From contig JAICWQ010000013.1 of the NCBI GenBank assembly GCA_025934755.1, positions 1 to 32,305 on the forward strand: a DNA stretch of 32,305 nt. Direction: 5' to 3'. Positions 8,452 through 16,210 of this stretch are shown here, piece after piece. This stretch comes from Chthoniobacterales bacterium. GTDB taxonomy: Bacteria > Verrucomicrobiota > Verrucomicrobiia > Chthoniobacterales > UBA10450. Position 1 is the stretch's first letter. Each line of letters starts with the position of its first letter. The notes beneath the pieces are model-generated. The model did no database searches, was not told where the DNA came from, and was given only the letters and a program-made list of their open reading frames with translations. A program made the translations under genes and the position numbers.

Positions 8452-10502
8452 CGCGCCGGTCTGATCGGACTTAAAAGAAGTTCGGCAATCCGTCCGGTGC
8501 TATCGAGTTTTTCGACCCACATTTCGAACTTGGCCGCTGTCTGTTCCGGCGCTTTAGGATTCAGGGTGACTCGAACTGCGTTCGTCGGCCAATCCAGGAG
8601 CAACTGCGATACTTGAAAGCTCGAGTTCAATTCAACCGCGCTTAGTTCCAGATGGGCGATTAACTCCATCGTCATCGGAGTGGTCCCGGCAGGGGTAAGC
8701 TGAACACGCGCGCGCGTGTCATTTGGTATGACTGCCACCCCGCCGATCTCAAAAGCGTTTCTCATTTGGGTCGGTTGCAGCGGTTTCGACGTCGGCACCA
8801 ATCGAAGGGCCGAGATTCGTCCTTCGCCGCTGAACTGTGCGGTCCCAATTTGAAATCCTATTTCCGCGGGAATCGCGTTACGTGCTGCGGCGGATTGCAA
8901 TCGGAGCGAAGCAGTCAACGAAGCCGGTCGTGCCCGAATCGCGCCCATCTGAAGTTGCGAAGTCAACTGCATGGAAAGCACTTCAAGGAAAAGACCGAGG
9001 ATGGCCCCGTTACCATCAGTTGGAGCAACCCGAACCGTGGGAGGGGTGATCGGTATCGGCACATGTCGCTCCAAATGTGCCTGGGTTGGAGCAAGCGTCG
9101 GGGTCGTAACTACTCCCGGTGCCCGCTCGGGAGGAGAGATTTTCTCTGCCAACTTGACTGGTGCTGGCGCTGGAGGCGGGGCGACTGGCTCAGGCCGGAC
9201 GCGACGTTTTGGTTCCAGCGAAATCACCTGTCTTGGTGGCGGCGGAGGGGGGGGTGGAACAAGCGGTTCCGGCGCGACTTCTTCTTTTGGCGGCGCCGGC
9301 ACAACTGGTTCGGTGATTGGCGCCGAGTAAGCTGGCGGCGGCGGCACTCCTTCAATCACTCGTTTACCGCTCGCCAGAGTCCGTCGGACAAGATCGACCA
9401 GCGCGTCGGATAGAAATGGTTTTTCGATGGTCGCGACGACGTTCGGAAACCGCGCAGCAGTCGCGGCCATCTGTTGAACGTGACCGGACATCATGAGAAC
9501 CGGGACGCGCGCGGTTTGCTGGTTTTCCAACATCCGCCGACAAACCTCGTCGCCGTTGAAATCGGGCAGGCTGTAATCGAGAAGGACAAGGTCCGGATTA
9601 ACCCGCTCAATTTCCCGCAAGCCTTCGTTTCCGTTCGTCGCGGTGGTGATCTGCCAATCCGGTGCGGCGCTCGCCAGGACGTCCTCCACGAAAATCAACA
9701 ACATCTCGGTGTCGTCGATGACGACGATTTTCTTACCAACTTTGGGTTCAGCTACGCGCGGTTGCGGTCGCGCGGGTTCTACAGCTTCCGCCTGAAATTC
9801 TCGCAACGCTTCAACGATTAAAGCCGGCCATTCACTTCCAATGGTTCGACGTTTTGGCCCCGACAGCTTTTTCTCGCTGAGGTGGACCTTGGGCCAGGTC
9901 AACATTTCGGCGAGAGCGTCCTCGCCTTTGCGTTTGCCCGTGTCGGCGTGTGAGACTTGTCCGGCCGCGATATGAATTTCGCCAACTCGAGCGCGGGAGC
10001 GGACCTCGAGAATGACGTTGGCGCCCGCGGCGCAATGCAGCAACACCAGGTCAATCGTGCCGACAGCGCGCAACGTGCCGCGGGATTCGTTTTCCCGCCA
10101 CGGGCCAAGCAACGCCTGCACCGCCGCGCCGAACGCGGCCAGTTCAAACGGCTTTTCGACAAATTGAAGCCCCCCGAAAGAGCCGCGTTCGGCGGCGATT
10201 TCCGGAGGAATCACCGTTCCAATTACAAGAGCCCGCGCGCCAGGGTGCGAATCGCGGAGTTGTTCGAGACATGTCGTGATCCCCGACCACGGCGGATCGA
10301 CATCGAGGATGAAGAGCTCGGGACTTGATTCCGCGCTGAGCTTTTCAAGTTCTTTAACTGTGCGGGCGATGGCTCCGACATGTTGGGGGGCAAATTTTTT
10401 GAGCGCGGAGCTGATCGCGGCAGCCAACGCATCATACTCCTCGAGCAGGATGATGTTTGGCTGCGATACGCCTGTATGAGTGGATTTGGGACGAGCCGGC
10501 AC
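8448..10502 (-). CDS. Tandem receiver protein: REC - DUF4388 - REC - Pro-rich linker - novel C-terminal domain
   Basis: A 684-residue cytoplasmic protein starting at GTG 10502. The first receiver (about 15-132) has a candidate phospho-acceptor Asp67 (FILDVDP) and Lys117 (VEKPF), but Glu21/Glu22 instead of the usual Asp pair. Residues 143-235 look like a DUF4388/PATAN domain (GTIDLVLLHCAAGANVILEV, GEIHIAAGQVSHAD), found in bacterial signalling and gliding regulators. The second receiver (257-376) is canonical: Asp263/264, Asp309, Ser339, Lys361. A long proline-rich linker with an eight-proline run (380-490) leads to a C-terminal domain (495-684) that I do not recognise; it reads as mostly beta strands. 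There is no DNA-binding or enzymatic output motif, so output is probably by protein contact. It lies 98 bases beyond the export operon on the same strand. Confidence 0.85.
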   Translation of the reverse strand: MPARPKSTHTGVSQPNIILLEEYDALAAAISSALKKFAPQHVGAIARTVKELEKLSAESSPELFILDVDPPWSGITTCLEQLRDSHPGARALVIGTVIPPEIAAERGSFGGLQFVEKPFELAAFGAAVQALLGPWRENESRGTLRAVGTIDLVLLHCAAGANVILEVRSRARVGEIHIAAGQVSHADTGKRKGEDALAEMLTWPKVHLSEKKLSGPKRRTIGSEWPALIVEALREFQAEAVEPARPQPRVAEPKVGKKIVVIDDTEMLLIFVEDVLASAAPDWQITTATNGNEGLREIERVNPDLVLLDYSLPDFNGDEVCRRMLENQQTARVPVLMMSGHVQQMAATAARFPNVVATIEKPFLSDALVDLVRRTLASGKRVIEGVPPPPAYSAPITEPVVPAPPKEEVAPEPLVPPPPPPPPRQVISLEPKRRVRPEPVAPPPAPAPVKLAEKISPPERAPGVVTTPTLAPTQAHLERHVPIPITPPTVRVAPTDGNGAILGLFLEVLSMQLTSQLQMGAIRARPASLTASLRLQSAAARNAIPAEIGFQIGTAQFSGEGRISALRLVPTSKPLQPTQMRNAFEIGGVAVIPNDTRARVQLTPAGTTPMTMELIAHLELSAVELNSSFQVSQLLLDWPTNAVRVTLNPKAPEQTAAKFEMWVEKLDSTGRIAELLLSPIRPAR

Positions 10503-10600
10503 CTTGTAAGACCCTTGAGGTTTCTAGGGTACGACAAAGCGGAAGCGCTGGTCAAAGGGAAGGTCCTGGGGGTTGCAGGTTGTTGGCTTCCCGCAGGCGC

Positions 10601-11842
10601 TTATTCGTACCGCAGGGCGTCGATCGGATCAAGGCTGGCCGCCCGATATGCCGGGTAAAAGCCGAAACCGATGCCTATGGCCGAACACACGACAAGGCCT
10701 GCAATTGCCCAACCGAAAGGAAAAATCGTGTCGACTTTCAACAAGATGGCAATCAGATCGCCCATCACGATTCCAAGAACGATCCCAAGAATGCCGCCGG
10801 CCTCGGAAATAAAAACGGCCTCGGTCAAAAACTGTCGCAAAATATCGTTGCCGCGCGCCCCGATCGATTTCCGCACGCCGATTTCTTTCGTTCGCTCGGT
10901 CACGCTCACCAGCATGATGTTCATGATCCCGATACCCGCGGCCACCAGAGCGATGAAACTGATTACGAACGCTCCCACCCGGACAATGCCGGCGACCGAA
11001 ACGAATGCGCTTTTAAGGGAGTCGTTGGAATAGATTTCAAAATCATTTTCGTCAGTCGCCCGCAACCCGCGCGCAATCCGCATTGCTCCGACTGCTTTGT
11101 CGAATGTCGCATTGTAGGTTTCAGTCGAAGGCGCTTGAGTGGCGATATTCACGGTGCGTCGGGCGGACCCGAAATCCTCAAAGAATCGGGTGATCGGCAT
11201 CATGCAAATATTGTCCTGGCTCTGGCCAAACGCCGTCCCTTTCTCCGCCAGGATTCCGATGATCGTGTAAGTATGACCGCTGACCCGCACTATTTTCCCG
11301 ATCGGCGATTCGTGGGGAAATAATCGGTTCTCAACCAGTTTGCCGACGACGATTACGTTGCGGGCGAGATCGACATCTTCGTCGTTAAGATTTCGGCCGT
11401 AACCGAGGGTATAGGCGTTAGCGGTGAGGAAACTGCGATTGGTTCCGACCACGAGCAGGTTGGGGGTCGTCTTCACGCCATTGTAGACCGCCTGGCCTTT
11501 TACTTCGTAACCGAAACATTTCAGGCAAATTTCGCGGGCATTGCCTTCCATCAGCTTCTGATAATGCACCGCCTGTTGATAGGTGATGTTCCGGCGGTTT
11601 TGATACTTTTTCTTTACATCACCTCCCGCGCTGACATTTGCCGGGTATTTCGCGAACTGAAAAATATTCGAACCGAGAAAGCTGATGCCATTCTCGATCG
11701 AGTATTGCAGGGCGCCGATCGCGGTCATGACCGAAATGACGGAAAAGACTCCGATGGTGATACCGAACATAGTCAGGCCGGAACGCAGTTTGTTCACGCC
11801 CAACGAGCTCAGGGCCATGGCGATGATTTCGCTAAAGCGCAT
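10601..11842 (-). CDS. MacB-type ABC transporter permease (second permease)
   Basis: A 413-residue FtsX/MacB-fold permease without ATPase domain. The N-terminal helix (about 20-43, LTMFGITIGVFSVISVMTAI) is followed by a periplasmic core (about 45-285), then three C-terminal helices. The coupling segment VTERTKEIGVRKSIGARGNDI and the end DALRYE are the family hallmarks. The periplasmic part carries a CLKC pair of cysteines not seen in the sister permease at 12327-13610. With the ATPase at 13607-14413 and the adaptor at 14784-16145 it would form a mechanotransmitting tripartite exporter. The sister permease is similar in outline, so the pair may make a heterodimer. An inserted four-helix-bundle cassette separates the two. 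Confidence 0.9.
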   Translation of the reverse strand: MRFSEIIAMALSSLGVNKLRSGLTMFGITIGVFSVISVMTAIGALQYSIENGISFLGSNIFQFAKYPANVSAGGDVKKKYQNRRNITYQQAVHYQKLMEGNAREICLKCFGYEVKGQAVYNGVKTTPNLLVVGTNRSFLTANAYTLGYGRNLNDEDVDLARNVIVVGKLVENRLFPHESPIGKIVRVSGHTYTIIGILAEKGTAFGQSQDNICMMPITRFFEDFGSARRTVNIATQAPSTETYNATFDKAVGAMRIARGLRATDENDFEIYSNDSLKSAFVSVAGIVRVGAFVISFIALVAAGIGIMNIMLVSVTERTKEIGVRKSIGARGNDILRQFLTEAVFISEAGGILGIVLGIVMGDLIAILLKVDTIFPFGWAIAGLVVCSAIGIGFGFYPAYRAASLDPIDALRYE

Positions 11843-11847
11843 AAATC

Positions 11848-12327
11848 AAAATTCGAATGTCGAATATCGAAATCCGAAACAAACTCGAAATGTTAAATTC
11901 AAACGCATCTTTCAGTTTTGCGCACGATTGCTCCGAAAATTTTCATCAGCTCTGTCGCTTCAGCTATCAGGCAGTCGCGGTCAGATATGGAGTCAGTCTC
12001 GATGTCTAGTAGGCGCAACCAATAACGGCTTTCTTTTGCTTCCCTTCGACAGGTTTTTACCTTCATCGCAAAATCCTTCTTACCAATCGATTCGTTGGCT
12101 TCAATGTAGTTTGCACCGATTGAGCCAGAGGCGCGGATGAATTGTTTCGCGTCTTCAATGTTCGCTATGGTTCGTCGCAACTTCTTAACAAAGACGCGGC
12201 TCGCGCTTGCGAATTGAAATGTACGTTCTTCGAGGTCGTATTTAACTTCACGGGTCTGCATTGTTGTTGGGGGTGAATTTTGATTTTCGAATTTGTTTCG
12301 GAATTCGAGATTCGGATTTCGAATTTC
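11848..12327 (-). mobile_element. Inverted heptamer-repeat cassette carrying a four-helix-bundle gene
   Basis: A 480-bp unit filling exactly the gap between the stop codon of one permease and the start of the next. Its ends are 53-nt inverted repeats (11848-11900 and 12275-12327); by hand count 42 of 53 positions match. Each repeat is a 7-nt-periodic array: left units ATTCGAA, TGTCGAA, TATCGAA, ATCCGAA, ACAAACT, CGAAATG; right units (reverse complement) ATTCGAA, ATCCGAA, TCTCGAA, TTCCGAA, ACAAATT, CGAAAAT. The left arm overlaps the stop codon of the inner gene and the right arm touches the stop codon of the upstream permease. In RNA the arms would pair into a long stem with the gene in the loop. 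Mobility is inferred from the arrangement. Confidence 0.75.
11899..12261 (-). CDS. Four-helix-bundle protein (23S rRNA intervening-sequence / S23 family)
   Basis: A 120-residue basic, all-helical protein. IRASGSIGANYIEANES, KDFAMKVKTCRREAKES and RYWLRLLDIETD match the conserved core of the family first found encoded inside 23S rRNA intervening sequences of Leptospira and Coxiella (usual core about SG-S-GANY-EA, DF--K----KEA-E--YWL). Members form four-helix bundles, oligomerise and probably bind nucleic acid; the related Avd protein works in diversity-generating retroelements. Its cellular role is not known. It is in the same orientation as the export operon, has no obvious promoter of its own, and is bracketed by the inverted heptamer arrays. 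It belongs to a different subgroup from the copy at 14379. Confidence 0.85.
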   Translation of the reverse strand: MQTREVKYDLEERTFQFASASRVFVKKLRRTIANIEDAKQFIRASGSIGANYIEANESIGKKDFAMKVKTCRREAKESRYWLRLLDIETDSISDRDCLIAEATELMKIFGAIVRKTERCV

Positions 12328-13610
12328 TACTCATACCTCAGCGCCGTTACCGGATCGAGCCTCGACGCGGTCCAGGCCGGCGCGAAACCGGAGACCAAAC
12401 CCGTCAGCACCGACACAAACATGCTGGCGATCACCAGACCGAACGAAAACTGGATCGGGAACGAGGGGAAAGCTTTGCCGATTCCGAAGCAAAGCAGATA
12501 AGCGAAGGCCAGTCCGATAAATCCGCCCAGCAAACAAAGTGCTGTCGATTCGATCAAAAACTGCAGGAGAATCGTGCGTCGGCGCGCGCCCAGCGCTTTA
12601 CGCGTCCCAATTTCCTTGGTGCGCTCCTTTACGCTCACGAAAGTGATGTTCATGATTCCGATCGCGCCGACGAAGAGTGATAAGCCGGTGATAAAGAGTC
12701 CGGCGATCGCAATCGTATTTTTCACCGGATCGAGCGTGCTCTTGAAGGCTTGCTGCTCGTTAATCGAAAAATCATCCTTTTTTTCCGGGGAAAGACCGCG
12801 GACCCGGCGCATAATTCCGGTGAGCTCGTCTTTGGCTTCAGCCAGTTTCTTTTTGTCCTTCACTTTCACTCTCACGTCGGACTCGGTGGATGCGGCGCCA
12901 AGCCGCGCGTCCGAAGCGCTTTTCGAGCTAAAATATTTGTTAAACGCCGTCAACGGGATCGCGACCATCGAGTCCCAACTGAACAATCCCAGAAAGGTCC
13001 CTTGCCGCGCGTTGACGCCAATCACCTTGAAATTCTGTCCATTGATCAAAACGGTTTTATCGATCGCGCTCGCCGACGGAAATAACGCGTCGGCCACGTC
13101 GTAGCCGACCACCACGACCTGGGCGCCCTCGCGCGATTCGATTTCGTTGAAGAAGCGGCCCTCTTTACAATCGATCGTCGAGGTCACCGTGAAATCGGAA
13201 GTCGTGCCGAGGGTGAAGACGCCGTCTACCTCGTTGCCGCCAGACTTCACAGAGCGCATCAGACTCGAGGTTGGCACTGCGACGATCAGGTTTGAATTCG
13301 GCGTGGAGGCGATGATCCGGTTGATCTTTTCCGCGTAATCAGTCTCGATTTTTTTCCGGTCGCGGTAGTTCCACCAATCGTCTACCGGCTTCCATGGCCA
13401 TTGGGTGACGTACAGGACATCGTCGCCGAGCACGGACATGCTGTTGTCGAACCCGATCGAAATTCCGCTGATCGCGGTGCCCATCAACGTGACCGCGACG
13501 ATGCCAATGATAACGCCGAGGGCGGTGAGGGTTGATCGGGTCATGTTCGAGCGCATCTGCGCGGCAGCGATCTTCCAGCTTTCCTCCAGCTCGTAGAGAA
13601 AACGTTTCAT
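12327..13610 (-). CDS. MacB-type ABC transporter permease (first permease)
   Basis: A 427-residue FtsX/MacB-fold permease. One N-terminal helix (about 27-50, [20 protein letters not shown]), a large periplasmic domain (about 52-310) and three C-terminal helices (about 315-340, 365-390, 395-415). [21 protein letters not shown] is the coupling region contacting the ATPase, and the protein ends VTALRYE like its sister. The start ATG at 13610 overlaps the ATPase stop by 4 bases (ATGA), which ties the two translationally. Its stop codon is the boundary of the inserted cassette. The substrate of the exporter is unknown; macrolides, peptides, toxins or lipoproteins are handled by family members. Confidence 0.92.
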   Translation of the reverse strand: MKRFLYELEESWKIAAAQMRSNMTRSTLTALGVIIGIVAVTLMGTAISGISIGFDNSMSVLGDDVLYVTQWPWKPVDDWWNYRDRKKIETDYAEKINRIIASTPNSNLIVAVPTSSLMRSVKSGGNEVDGVFTLGTTSDFTVTSTIDCKEGRFFNEIESREGAQVVVVGYDVADALFPSASAIDKTVLINGQNFKVIGVNARQGTFLGLFSWDSMVAIPLTAFNKYFSSKSASDARLGAASTESDVRVKVKDKKKLAEAKDELTGIMRRVRGLSPEKKDDFSINEQQAFKSTLDPVKNTIAIAGLFITGLSLFVGAIGIMNITFVSVKERTKEIGTRKALGARRRTILLQFLIESTALCLLGGFIGLAFAYLLCFGIGKAFPSFPIQFSFGLVIASMFVSVLTGLVSGFAPAWTASRLDPVTALRYE

Positions 13611-14413
13611 GTCGTCATCGTGGCATCGGGTTCCAGCCGATGGTCCATCGACGAGATGTCGGTGCCACCAAATCCCACCTGATCCGCTTCGATCACCCCA
13701 TCTCGAAGATGAATCGTCCGGCGAGCATGCGCCGCAATATCGCGTTCGTGGGTGACCAGGATAATTGTGTTGCCGCGCAGATAAAGGTCCTCGAGCAACG
13801 CCATGATCTCGTCGCCGGTTTTTGAATCGAGATTACCCGTCGGCTCGTCCGCCAGGATGATGGAAGGATTGTTGACCAGCGCGCGCGCGATGGCGACACG
13901 CTGGCGTTGGCCACCCGACAATTCGTTAGGCTTATGATGAATGCGGTCTCCCAGTCCAACATCGATCAACGCTTGTTCGGCGCGCTGCCCGCGCGTATCC
14001 GGATCCATGCCCGCGTAGATCAGGGGAAGCTCGACATTACGCAATGCATTGGCGCGCGGAAGCAGGTTGAACGTTTGAAAAACAAAACCGATCTCCCGAT
14101 TACGGATCGCCGCCAGTTCATCGTCATCCATTTCTTTGACGTTGCGTCCGTTAAACTCGTATCGGCCCGAGCTCGGGGTATCGAGACAACCGAGCATGTT
14201 CATCAAGGTGGATTTGCCACTGCCGCTCGGCCCCATCACCGCGAGATATTCGTTCCGGCGAATTTGTAACGTCACACCGCGCAACGCCCGCACGACCTCT
14301 TCTCCCATCACGTATTCTTTGGTGATGTTTTCAATGTCGATGACCACCGCTCCGGGCGGTCGAGTCGTGAGTGACGAGTTATCCACGAGAGATAAGTTGG
14401 CGTCGCAAAACAT
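13607..14413 (-). CDS. MacB/LolD-type ABC transporter ATPase subunit
   Basis: Stand-alone ATPase of the export system. Walker [10 protein letters not shown], signature [15 protein letters not shown], Walker [14 protein letters not shown] and switch His in VTHERDIA are all intact. The N-terminus is uncertain: homologues begin close to [17 protein letters not shown], but upstream DNA belongs to the inserted second four-helix-bundle cassette. Candidate starts are ATG at 14413 (inside that gene), GTG at 14386 and GTG at 14347; the last gives the most normal protein. The C-terminus is also altered: the final 17 or so residues ([17 protein letters not shown]...) are encoded by a REP-like palindrome at 13620-13669. 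Both ends of this gene have therefore been remodelled by repeats, yet the catalytic core is untouched. Confidence 0.9.
   Translation of the reverse strand: MFCDANLSLVDNSSLTTRPPGAVVIDIENITKEYVMGEEVVRALRGVTLQIRRNEYLAVMGPSGSGKSTLMNMLGCLDTPSSGRYEFNGRNVKEMDDDELAAIRNREIGFVFQTFNLLPRANALRNVELPLIYAGMDPDTRGQRAEQALIDVGLGDRIHHKPNELSGGQRQRVAIARALVNNPSIILADEPTGNLDSKTGDEIMALLEDLYLRGNTIILVTHERDIAAHARRTIHLRDGVIEADQVGFGGTDISSMDHRLEPDATMTT
13620..13669. repeat. REP-like palindrome, diverged copy inside the ATPase gene
   Basis: Begins GTGGCATCGGGTTCCAGCCG and ends with a degenerate CATCG...GGTGCCAC arm, so it has the same two-module layout as the copies at 17043, 18619 and 21836. It encodes the last residues of the ATPase in frame, on the minus strand (DHRLEPDAT, matching HRLEADAT in tsaC). 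Confidence 0.7.
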
Positions 14414-14787
14414 TCAACATCTTGCGCAGGTCGGTGATCAGCTGCAAAGCTCGCTCGGTATTCGCATCATTGCAGAACTTTAACTCGATGCTTAGGCTCA
14501 ATTGGGTATCGAGTTCTGCGACCGAGCCTTCAGCGTCCGAGATAAACTGGACAAATTCTCCAGTAGTATGGCGTGCTTGCCCTTCCGCGAGATTTGATGG
14601 AATAGAGACGGCTGGGCGACGCATTTGCGATACCAAGCCGAATTTCTCCTCAGCCGGATAGTCTTGCGTCAGTCGATAGATAACTTTGGCGAGCTCGATT
14701 CCTTTGTTCCAGACGATCAGATCTTGGTAATTGCGGGGGCTTGTTTGCATAACCATGAGTTGTATTCCAACTCTCGTCACCCGTCAC
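14364..14787 (-). mobile_element. Second heptamer-bounded cassette with a four-helix-bundle gene
   Basis: The gene at 14379-14756 is bracketed by short inverted heptamer repeats: GTCGTGA GTGACGA GTT at 14364-14380, and on the other strand GTGACGG GTGACGA GAGTT at 14769-14787. The right arm includes the stop codon of the adaptor gene and the left arm contains the stop codon of the four-helix-bundle gene. The layout copies the cassette at 11848-12327 with a different heptamer unit. The insertion has displaced the start region of the ATPase gene. Confidence 0.6.
14379..14756 (-). CDS. Four-helix-bundle protein (S23/IVP family, DLIVW subgroup)
   Basis: About 125 residues. The N-terminal [21 protein letters not shown], split by [21 protein letters not shown] and ending [15 protein letters not shown], is the classic signature of the larger four-helix-bundle subgroup (usual: DL-VW-K---L, L--Q-RRA--S-P-NIAEG, EL-TQL). 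I start at ATG 14756; ATG 14750 is equally possible and a GTG at 14780 would extend it into the flanking repeat. The family is all-helical and of unresolved function, related to the protein of 23S rRNA intervening sequences and to Avd. The frame is open throughout. Its 3' end overlaps one candidate start of the ATPase gene by 35 bases. Confidence 0.87.
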   Translation of the reverse strand: MVMQTSPRNYQDLIVWNKGIELAKVIYRLTQDYPAEEKFGLVSQMRRPAVSIPSNLAEGQARHTTGEFVQFISDAEGSVAELDTQLSLSIELKFCNDANTERALQLITDLRKMLNVLRRQLISRG

Positions 14788-16145
14788 TTCGACGCCTCTT
14801 TATCGTAAGCGACCTTTGCGCCATCTTTCAGTTTGCGACTGATCGCGCTGTAGCTGCCGGAAATGACTTCATCGCCGGCCTGAACCCCGCTTTTGATTTC
14901 CATGTAGGTGTCGTCAGAAATTCCAGTCGTGACTTTCACTGATTGGGCTTTGCCGCCTTTTTTCAAAAAGACCACCTTCGAAAGTTTTTCGCGTTCCTCC
15001 TTCTGGGCCGCTTTCTCCTGCTTCTCATTGACGTAATCGGCGTTGTTATCGCCCTTATCGCGCGCGTTTGCCTTCAGTTTCCTCTTTTCAATTTCTTCCG
15101 GGCTCAAGTTGCTCTCACCGGTCCGAATCGTGACTGCCTGCATTGGAACCGCCACCGCGTCCTTCACCATGTTTGTTTCAATGTCGGCGGTGCAACTCAA
15201 TCCCGGTTTCAACGGCACATCGTGATCGTCGATCCGGACCTTCACCTGAAAATTCGTCACCTCTTCCTGTGTGCCTGAGCCGGTGGTCGTCCCGGTGTTG
15301 GCGATCTGGTAAACCGTTCCGTGAAATTTGCGATCGCCGTAAGCATCGATTTTCACATTCGCTTTGTCGCCGACCTTCACATTGACGACGTCGTTTTCGT
15401 TCACATCGACGCGCGCCTCCATGTGATTGAGGTCGGCGACGCGCATTACCTCCGTTCCCGCAAATTGTCCGGTGGCGACGATCCGCTCCCCAAGTTTGCT
15501 GTTCAGCATTGTGATGGTTCCGTCGATCGGCGAATAGACCGTGGTCTTGGAAAGTTGGTCCCGGGCCTGACTTGAACCTGCCTCCGCCCGTTCGATCTCG
15601 TGAACCGAGCTTTCGTAGGTGTTCTTGGCCACGTCGGCCGCGGCCTGGGCGGCGTTGTATTCCTGGATCGAAATCGTCTTCTTGGCGAACATGTCGTCGG
15701 CCCGTTTCAGATCCTGAGCTGCCTTCAACATCGTCGCCTTCTGTTGCAAGTTTGTGGCCTTGGCCGAGCTGATCGCCGCCTCTTGCTGTTCGAGCAGCGC
15801 CTTGTAGGAATCGGGTTTAATTTTAACCAGAAGGTCGTCTTTCTTGACTGCCTTACCGTCTTCCACCGGCAACTCGATGATCTCACCCGCGACTTCCGGC
15901 GAGATCTTCACTTCAGTTTCGGGCTGAATCTTGCCGGTCGCCGACACGGTTTGAAGAATTGTTTTCCGCACCGCCTTTTCGGTGGTGACGGGGATCGGCT
16001 TTTCTCGTTTGGAAAGCGCAATCGAAACGATTAACCACAGGACAAACAATCCAACCGCGCCCCAAATGATTTGTTTGCGGCGACGAGCGCGTTGCTTGCG
16101 CGCTGCCTGCGGCGAAGTCTCGGGCGTGGTCAAGGCTTGGTGCAT
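14784..16145 (-). CDS. MacA/HlyD-type periplasmic adaptor subunit
   Basis: A 453-residue membrane fusion protein. A basic cytoplasmic N-terminus (RKQRARRRKQ) precedes one membrane anchor (about 28-46). The lipoyl half-motifs (SATGKIQPETEVKISPEVAGEI and, later, VYSPIDGTITML) flank an alpha-helical hairpin rich in Ala, Gln and Lys (about 110-205). The beta-barrel and membrane-proximal parts follow (VGDKANVKIDAYGDRKFHG, LKPGLSCTADIET). An unusual charged insert (about 350-400, KRKLKANARDKGDNNADYVNEKQEK) lies before the last domain. It would link the MacB-type inner membrane complex to an outer membrane TolC-like channel, which is not encoded in this window. It starts 65 bases after queG and is followed by the inserted four-helix-bundle gene. 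Confidence 0.92.
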   Translation of the reverse strand: MHQALTTPETSPQAARKQRARRRKQIIWGAVGLFVLWLIVSIALSKREKPIPVTTEKAVRKTILQTVSATGKIQPETEVKISPEVAGEIIELPVEDGKAVKKDDLLVKIKPDSYKALLEQQEAAISSAKATNLQQKATMLKAAQDLKRADDMFAKKTISIQEYNAAQAAADVAKNTYESSVHEIERAEAGSSQARDQLSKTTVYSPIDGTITMLNSKLGERIVATGQFAGTEVMRVADLNHMEARVDVNENDVVNVKVGDKANVKIDAYGDRKFHGTVYQIANTGTTTGSGTQEEVTNFQVKVRIDDHDVPLKPGLSCTADIETNMVKDAVAVPMQAVTIRTGESNLSPEEIEKRKLKANARDKGDNNADYVNEKQEKAAQKEEREKLSKVVFLKKGGKAQSVKVTTGISDDTYMEIKSGVQAGDEVISGSYSAISRKLKDGAKVAYDKEASK

Positions 16146-16210
16146 GGCGACTCAGGGAACGGGAAACGTCGGAAATTACCTCACTTTAGACCTTTGCCAA
16201 CGCAACGCGT

